10,937 nucleotides of DNA. Origin: Giesbergeria sp. Lineage in GTDB: Bacteria; Pseudomonadota; Gammaproteobacteria; Burkholderiales; Burkholderiaceae_C. The notes under the pieces were generated by a model, which was given only the letters and a program-made list of their open reading frames with translations, had not been told where the DNA came from and did no database searches. Where the stretch lies: assembly GCA_030690515.1 (NCBI GenBank), contig JAUYGP010000614.1:1-10937 (forward strand), written 5' to 3'. Positions 6,418 through 10,937 of this stretch are shown here, one piece after another. Positions within the stretch are counted from its first letter, which is position 1; every line of letters starts with the position of its first letter. The position numbers and the translations under genes were made by a program.

Positions 6418-7914
6418 ATGACCCCCCGCACCGCACTGCATGACCTGGGCGTGGCCCAGCTTGCCGCCGAACTACGCGAACGCCACGTCTCTGCCGTGGA
6501 AGTGGCACAGCATTTCCTGGCCCGCGCACAGCAGCGCCAGAACCTGGGCGCTTTTGTGTCCCTGAACGAAGACGCCACCCTGGCCCAGGCGCGCAGCGCC
6601 GATGAGCGCCTGGCCAATGGAACCGCGGGCCCTCTCGAAGGCGTGCCGCTGGCGCACAAAGACATCTTCGTCACGCGCGACTTTCCCACCACCGCCGGGT
6701 CCCGGATGCTGACCGGATACCAGTCTCCCTTTGACGCCACAGTTGTCACGCACCTGGCCGGGGCTGGGGCGGTGACCCTCGGAAAGCTCAACTGCGACGA
6801 ATTCGCCATGGGCTCGGCTAACGAGAATTCGGCGGTAGCACCGGTCGGTTTCGACGCTCCTGCACCCGTACGCAACCCCTGGGCGACCGACCGCATTCCC
6901 GGCGGCTCTTCGGGTGGCAGTGCAGTTGCCGTAGCGGCACGCCTGGCACCGGCCGCAACGGGCACGGACACCGGTGGCTCCATCCGCCAGCCAGCCAGTT
7001 TTTGCGGCATCACGGGAATCAAACCCACCTATGGCCGCGCCTCGCGCTATGGCATGGTGGCCTTTGCCTCCAGCCTGGACCAGGCCGGCCCCATGGCACG
7101 TTCGGCGCAAGACTGCGCCCTGCTGCTCTCCAACATGTGCGGGCCCGATCTGGATCGCGACTCCACCTCACTCGATATGCCTGCCGAGGATTTCAGCCGC
7201 GCGTTGAACGATTCCCTCGACGGCCTGCGCATTGGCATCCCGGCCGAGTTCTTTGGCGAGGGTCTGTCCCCCGACGTTCGCGCCGCAGTCGACGGCGCGC
7301 TCAAGGAATACGAAAAGCTAGGCGCCAAGCTGGTGCCCATCCACCTGCCACGCACCGAACTGTCCATTCCGGTCTACTACATCATCGCGCCGGCCGAGGC
7401 CTCGTCCAACCTCTCGCGCTTTGATGGCGTGAAGTTTGGCCACCGCGCCAAGGACTACACCGACCTGGTGGACATGTACAAGAAGACCCGCGCCGAAGGC
7501 TTTGGCGCCGAGGTCAAGCGCCGCATCATGATTGGCGCCTACGTACTCTCGCACGGTTACTACGACGCCTACTACCTGCAGGCGCAAAAGATCCGCCGCA
7601 TGATCGCCGACGATTTCCAGAACGCCTTCAAGGAGTGCGACCTGATCGCGGGCCCCGTGGCGCCGACGGTGGCCTGGAAACTGGGTGAGCACGGCAACAA
7701 CCCGCTGGCCGACTACCTGGCCGACATCTATACGCTGCCGGCATCGCTGGCAGGCCTGCCCGGTATGAGCGTGCCCGCAGGCTTTGGCGAAGGCGGCATG
7801 CCCGTCGGCCTGCAGCTCATTGGCAACTACTTCAGCGAGGCCCGTCTGCTGAACGCCGCGCACCGCCTGCAGCAAGCAACCGATTACCACCTCCAGGCTC
7901 CGGAGGGCATCTGA
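6418..7914 (+). CDS. gatA: Asp-tRNA(Asn)/Glu-tRNA(Gln) amidotransferase subunit A (glutaminase/amidase)
   Basis: GatA releases ammonia from glutamine and passes it to GatB for amidation of Asp-tRNA(Asn) or Glu-tRNA(Gln). The 498-residue product is a full amidase-signature protein. The Ser-cisSer-Lys triad is visible as K81 in PLAHKDIF, S164 in PGGSSGGS and the nucleophile S188 in GTDTGGSIRQP. The 24-residue spacing of the two serines equals that of the structurally known S. aureus GatA. I start at the ATG at 6418, which has TAAGG five bases upstream. An in-frame TTG at 6403 would overlap gatC and adds only five residues. The gene ends one base before gatB, so translation is probably coupled. 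Confidence 0.97.
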   Translation: MTPRTALHDLGVAQLAAELRERHVSAVEVAQHFLARAQQRQNLGAFVSLNEDATLAQARSADERLANGTAGPLEGVPLAHKDIFVTRDFPTTAGSRMLTGYQSPFDATVVTHLAGAGAVTLGKLNCDEFAMGSANENSAVAPVGFDAPAPVRNPWATDRIPGGSSGGSAVAVAARLAPAATGTDTGGSIRQPASFCGITGIKPTYGRASRYGMVAFASSLDQAGPMARSAQDCALLLSNMCGPDLDRDSTSLDMPAEDFSRALNDSLDGLRIGIPAEFFGEGLSPDVRAAVDGALKEYEKLGAKLVPIHLPRTELSIPVYYIIAPAEASSNLSRFDGVKFGHRAKDYTDLVDMYKKTRAEGFGAEVKRRIMIGAYVLSHGYYDAYYLQAQKIRRMIADDFQNAFKECDLIAGPVAPTVAWKLGEHGNNPLADYLADIYTLPASLAGLPGMSVPAGFGEGGMPVGLQLIGNYFSEARLLNAAHRLQQATDYHLQAPEGI

Positions 7915-7915
7915 C

Positions 7916-9361
7916 ATGACCTCGAAACTCATCCATGGCTATGAAGTCGTCATCGGCTTCGAGACCCACACCCAACTCGCCACGCAAAGCAAAATCTTCA
8001 GCCGCGCGCCCACCGCCTTTGGAGCCGAGCCCAACACCCAGGCCTGCGCCGTTGACCTGGCCCTGCCCGGCACCCTCCCCGTGATGAACCGCGAGGCCGT
8101 GGCCTGCGCTATCAAATTAGGATTGGCATTGGGCTCCCACATTGCGCCAGTGAGCATTTTTGCCCGTAAGAACTACTTTTACCCTGATCTTCCCAAGGGC
8201 TACCAGATCAGCCAGTTCGAAATCCCGGTGGTGCAGGGCGGTGAAGTTTCTTTCTTCCTGGGCGACGAAAGGAAAACCGTGCGCCTGGTGCGGGCCCACC
8301 TCGAAGAAGACGCAGGCAAGTCGCTGCATGAGGATTTCATCGGCCAGAGCGGCATCGACCTGAACCGTGCAGGCACGCCGCTGCTGGAGATCGTGACCGA
8401 GCCCGACATGCGTTCCTCCGAAGAAGCTGTCGCATACGCCAAAGAGCTGCACAAGATCGTTACCTGGATCGGCATCTGTGACGGCAACATGCAGGAAGGG
8501 TCGTTCCGCTGCGACGCCAACGTTTCGGTGCGCAAACCAGGCGCCGAACTGGGCACGCGCCGCGAGATCAAGAACCTGAACAGCTTCAAGAACATGCAAC
8601 AGGCGATCGATTACGAGATCCGCTGGCAGATTGAAGAAATCGAAGACGGCCGCACCATCCAGCAGGCCACGGTGCTGTTCAATCCCGACACGGGCGAAAC
8701 ACGCGCCATGCGCACCAAGGAAGACGCGGCCGACTACCGCTATTTCCCCGACCCTGACCTGCCACCGCTGGTGATTGGCCTTGATTGGGTGGAGAACACC
8801 CGCGCGCAGATGACGGAGCTGCCACGTGCCATGGCAGCGCGCTTCGTGCAGGACTACGGCGTGCCCGAATACGACGCCACCACACTCACACAGAGCAAAG
8901 CCATGGCGGCCTATTTTGAGGCAGCAGCCCAAGCCAGCGGCCAGGCCAAGCTGGCAAGCAACTGGATCATGGGAGAAATGTCGCGGCGCTTGAATGCGGG
9001 CGAGATGGCGATGGAGCAGGTGCCCATCGCCCCCGCGCAGCTGGCCACCATGCTGGCACGCATTGCCGATGGGACGATCTCAAACAATGCGGCCAAGCAG
9101 GTCTTCGACGTACTCTGGACAGGCCAGGGCAGCGATGTCGATGCGATCGTCGAGGCTAAGGGCCTCAAACAGATGAACGACACGGGAGCACTCGAGAAGA
9201 TCGTCGATGAAGTGATCGCCGCCAACCCTGACAACGTGGCGCAGTTCAAGGCGGGCAAAGACAAGGCATTCAACGCGCTGGTCGGCCAGGTCATGAAGGC
9301 CAGCAAGGGCAAGGCCAACCCGCAACAGGCGACCGACCTGCTGCACGCGCGCCTGGGCTAA
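7916..9361 (+). CDS. gatB: Asp-tRNA(Asn)/Glu-tRNA(Gln) amidotransferase subunit B
   Basis: GatB is the ATP-dependent kinase/amidotransferase subunit. It activates the carboxylate of misacylated Asp- or Glu-tRNA and amidates it with ammonia from GatA. The 481-residue product has the N-terminal YEVVIGFETHTQL (9-21), YFYPDLPKGYQISQ (87-100), HLEEDAGK (128-135) and DLNRAGTPLLEIV (148-160), all family hallmarks. A helical tail/YqeY-like domain from about residue 330 to the end binds tRNA. Where zinc-binding GatBs have a CxxC pair before the LxLPGxLPVxN segment, this one reads C44-A-V-D47, so a zinc site is probably absent. GGAGG at 7902-7906, inside gatA, serves as its ribosome-binding site. Its stop codon overlaps that of the convergent DUF4124 gene. 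Confidence 0.97.
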   Translation: MTSKLIHGYEVVIGFETHTQLATQSKIFSRAPTAFGAEPNTQACAVDLALPGTLPVMNREAVACAIKLGLALGSHIAPVSIFARKNYFYPDLPKGYQISQFEIPVVQGGEVSFFLGDERKTVRLVRAHLEEDAGKSLHEDFIGQSGIDLNRAGTPLLEIVTEPDMRSSEEAVAYAKELHKIVTWIGICDGNMQEGSFRCDANVSVRKPGAELGTRREIKNLNSFKNMQQAIDYEIRWQIEEIEDGRTIQQATVLFNPDTGETRAMRTKEDAADYRYFPDPDLPPLVIGLDWVENTRAQMTELPRAMAARFVQDYGVPEYDATTLTQSKAMAAYFEAAAQASGQAKLASNWIMGEMSRRLNAGEMAMEQVPIAPAQLATMLARIADGTISNNAAKQVFDVLWTGQGSDVDAIVEAKGLKQMNDTGALEKIVDEVIAANPDNVAQFKAGKDKAFNALVGQVMKASKGKANPQQATDLLHARLG

Positions 9362-10062
9362 CGCGCGGTAGTCACGGGCGGGGGAACCAGCAGCGTCGGT
9401 ACGGCGCGCTGGGCAACCCACAGCTGTCGAAGCTGTACCAGCTCTTCGTCAAAACGCTGGTGGATACGCCGCTTTTCCTGATCTTGCCCGGCAATAAAGC
9501 GGCGCTGCTCTTCCACGCCCTCGTCGTTTTCGGCCAGTTGACGACGTAGCAGCATGGGTGCTTTGGCTGGATCCTTGCGGTAGAACTCCATTTCCTGGTC
9601 CAGCGTCTTGCGCCGGGCCTGCAGTTCGGCAATGCGCTGGGTGGCCGTGGTAGTCACCGCATCCACCTGCGCAATGGCCAAGGCACGCTCGGCATCGTGC
9701 GTGGCCTTGTCGGGGTAGCGCGCAATCAGAACGCGCTCGCGTCTGCGCTCATCAGCGATGCGGTTGCGCTCTTCAAGCTCCTTGCGACGCTCGACCTCTC
9801 GCGCGGCACGCTCGTGGTCTGTGAGAGTGGGGCCAATGACCCGGCGCACAGTGCCCGTGGGGCTTAACTCGCGCTGCTCACGGTCAATGCACTCCGGGAT
9901 AGGCCGATCGGACGTGAGTTTGCGGCCCTGCTTGTCTACGCAGGTGTAGATGCTCTGGGTATTGGCTAGAGCACCCTGGGCGGCCACAAGCCCACACAGG
10001 CCTGCCAGCACACCACCCACCAACAGCTTCGGCACCGATCTTTTCAATGGATCACCCTTCAT
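9358..10062 (-). CDS. DUF4124-domain secreted coiled-coil protein, function unknown
   Basis: The 234-residue product starts with a basic stretch and a hydrophobic segment ending AAQGALA, a likely Sec signal peptide cut near residue 33. A short DUF4124-like module follows (about 37-62: SIYTCVDKQGRKLTSDRPIP), with the paired cysteines C41 and C58. The rest, roughly 80-215, is highly charged and predicted as a long helical coiled coil, so a periplasmic protein is likely. No enzyme motif is seen. Start choice is open: ATG 10062 overlaps the end of pyrE by 11 bases and has GGAG only three bases upstream. ATG 10071 is also in frame. TTG 10047, four bases after the pyrE stop, has the better-spaced GAAGGG and gives 229 residues. 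It is probably cotranscribed with pyrE. Confidence 0.8.
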   Translation of the reverse strand: MKGDPLKRSVPKLLVGGVLAGLCGLVAAQGALANTQSIYTCVDKQGRKLTSDRPIPECIDREQRELSPTGTVRRVIGPTLTDHERAAREVERRKELEERNRIADERRRERVLIARYPDKATHDAERALAIAQVDAVTTTATQRIAELQARRKTLDQEMEFYRKDPAKAPMLLRRQLAENDEGVEEQRRFIAGQDQEKRRIHQRFDEELVQLRQLWVAQRAVPTLLVPPPVTTAR

Positions 10063-10753
10063 TGACTCCATACTGCTGGCGGTAGGCCAGCACCTTTTCG
10101 CGGTGGGCCGCCATGTCGGCACTGCCCTGCGCATCGGACAGGTAGAGCAATAAGTCTGCCAGCGTGGCGATCGCACACACCTGCAATCCAAGCTGGTGGC
10201 GCACATACTGCACCGCACTGTGCGGCACATCGTGCCCATTCTCGGTGGCTTTTTCCTGCCGGTCCAGTGCAATGGCTACTGCATGGGGCGTAGCTCCTGC
10301 CGCCTGGATCAGGGCAATCGACTCGCGCGCCGCCGTACCGGCAGACATCACATCGTCGATGATGAGCACCCGTCCACGCAGTGGCGCACCCACCAGAGTG
10401 CCCCCTTCGCCGTGGTCCTTGGCCTCCTTGCGGTTGTAGGCAAAGGGCACATTGCGGCCCCGCCGGGCCAGTTCCACTGCCACGGTGGCCGCGAGCGGGA
10501 TGCCCTTGTAGGCCGGGCCGAACACCATGTCGAACTCGATACCACTGGCCAACAGGGCTTTTGCATAGAATTCCGCAAGGCGGCCGAGTTTGTTGCCGTC
10601 GTCGAAAAGCCCCGCGTTGAAGAAATACGGGCTCAGACGCCCTGCCTTGGTCTTGAATTCGCCAAAACGCAGGACGCCGGACTCCACTGCAAACTGCACG
10701 AAACCCTGCGCCAAATCGTCTCCTGATTCGGCATGCGCGCCAACATCCACCAT
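10052..10753 (-). CDS. pyrE: Orotate phosphoribosyltransferase
   Basis: PyrE joins orotate to PRPP to make orotidine 5'-monophosphate, the fifth step of de novo pyrimidine synthesis, in the cytoplasm. The 233-residue product shows the PRPP-binding loop LIIDDVMSAGTA at about 130-141, the flexible catalytic loop NRKEAKDHGEGG at 107-118, and the orotate-side motif FKTKAGRLSPYFFNAG at 33-48. Length is slightly above that of E. coli (213). The frame stays open upstream, but the ATG at 10753 is chosen because AAGGA lies seven bases before it and homology-like sequence starts soon after. The start faces the divergent xth gene with about ten bases between them. Confidence 0.96.
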   Translation of the reverse strand: MVDVGAHAESGDDLAQGFVQFAVESGVLRFGEFKTKAGRLSPYFFNAGLFDDGNKLGRLAEFYAKALLASGIEFDMVFGPAYKGIPLAATVAVELARRGRNVPFAYNRKEAKDHGEGGTLVGAPLRGRVLIIDDVMSAGTAARESIALIQAAGATPHAVAIALDRQEKATENGHDVPHSAVQYVRHQLGLQVCAIATLADLLLYLSDAQGSADMAAHREKVLAYRQQYGVNEG

Positions 10754-10765
10754 GGGGAATTCCTT
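10754..10765. promoter_or_regulatory. Palindromic ribosome-binding site shared by divergent pyrE and xth
   Basis: The perfect palindrome GGAATTCC (10756-10763) lies between the two start codons. Read on the plus strand, GGGGA (10754-10758) is five bases before the TTG at 10764 of xth. Read on the minus strand, AAGGA (10761-10765) is seven bases before the pyrE ATG at 10753. Each strand therefore carries its own Shine-Dalgarno in the same few bases. If both starts are right, neither gene has room for a promoter outside the other's coding sequence. Confidence 0.65.
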
Positions 10766-10937
10766 GTTCAGATTAACCAGCCTCAATCTCAACGGCATCC
10801 GCTCGGCCACCAGCAAGGGCGTGGAGCAATGGATCGCCGACACCGGGCCGGATTGTATTTGTGTACAGGAGGTCAAGGCGCAGGCCACCGACATCCAGGG
10901 CCGCTTCGAACGCCTGGCAGGCTTGCAGGGACATTTC
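10764..10937 (+). CDS. xth: Exodeoxyribonuclease III, N-terminal part (runs off the window)
   Basis: Only the first 58 codons are present, and the frame is open to the last base. The translation begins (TTG read as Met) MFRLTSLNLNGIRSATSKGV and continues to PDCICVQEVKAQ. These are the two N-terminal signatures of the ExoIII/AP-endonuclease family: the catalytic-site Asn (N8 here, N7 in E. coli) and the metal-binding Glu (E36 here, E34 in E. coli). The enzyme nicks DNA at abasic sites and degrades duplex DNA 3' to 5' in base-excision repair. The TTG has GGGGA at good spacing. An in-frame ATG at 10752 overlaps the pyrE ATG on the other strand and has no ribosome-binding site, so it is less likely. 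Confidence 0.9.
   Translation, partial: MFRLTSLNLNGIRSATSKGVEQWIADTGPDCICVQEVKAQATDIQGRFERLAGLQGHF

Noticed and set aside
6081..7028. Open frame of 315 codons on the minus strand, antisense to gatC/gatA
   Set aside because: It overlaps two certain genes and has no family-like sequence and no operon context.
8117..8932. Open frame of 271 codons on the minus strand, antisense to gatB
   Set aside because: It is fully inside gatB. The composition is that of a reverse-frame shadow, with no domain recognised.
10072..10272. N-terminal extension of the DUF4124 gene to 10272
   Set aside because: It would put a Cys/Arg-rich stretch, antisense-like in composition, before an evident signal peptide and lies wholly inside pyrE in another frame.
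10754..10894. N-terminal extension of pyrE to an upstream start at 10894
   Set aside because: It would cover the first 44 codons of xth on the other strand. The ATG at 10753 has a good ribosome-binding site and gives the normal family length.

Overview
This window looks like ordinary chromosomal housekeeping DNA from a GC-rich betaproteobacterium. The protein sequences (MreB, MrdA, GatB, PyrE, ExoIII) and the gatCAB/mreBCD arrangement best fit the family Comamonadaceae (Acidovorax/Comamonas-like). That placement rests on recognising the sequences by eye, not on a search. No transposase, integrase, phage gene, CRISPR array, tRNA or rRNA was seen, and composition looks even throughout.

Layout, left to right. 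(1) The window opens inside the 3' end of an outer-membrane beta-barrel (porin-like) gene. It closes with a clear rho-independent terminator whose T-tract ends one base before the start codon of the next gene. (2) A ten-helix EamA/DMT-family transporter gene follows on the plus strand. (3) On the minus strand, reading right to left, is the cell-shape cluster mreB-mreC-mreD-mrdA: the actin homologue, its periplasmic and membrane partners, and the elongation transpeptidase PBP2. mrdB/rodA, often next to mrdA, is not here; mrdA runs tail-to-tail into the transporter gene. (4) A 203-bp divergent intergenic region separates mreB from gatC and is the main promoter region of the window. (5) The plus-strand gatC-gatA-gatB operon encodes the tRNA-dependent amidotransferase that makes Asn-tRNA(Asn) and/or Gln-tRNA(Gln). 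(6) Tail-to-tail with gatB, with overlapping stop codons, is a minus-strand gene for a secreted DUF4124 coiled-coil protein, co-directional with and overlapping pyrE (orotate phosphoribosyltransferase). (7) The window ends in the first 58 codons of a divergent exodeoxyribonuclease III gene (xth), which starts about ten bases from the pyrE start.

The two main modules are independent: MreBCD plus PBP2 drive lateral-wall peptidoglycan synthesis, and GatCAB corrects mischarged tRNAs. No previously undescribed system is evident. The points worth a second look are small-scale: the terminator touching a start codon, the palindromic ribosome-binding site apparently shared by divergent pyrE and xth, overlapping convergent stop codons, an inverted repeat in the mreB/gatC promoter region, and a small hairpin between mreC and mreD.
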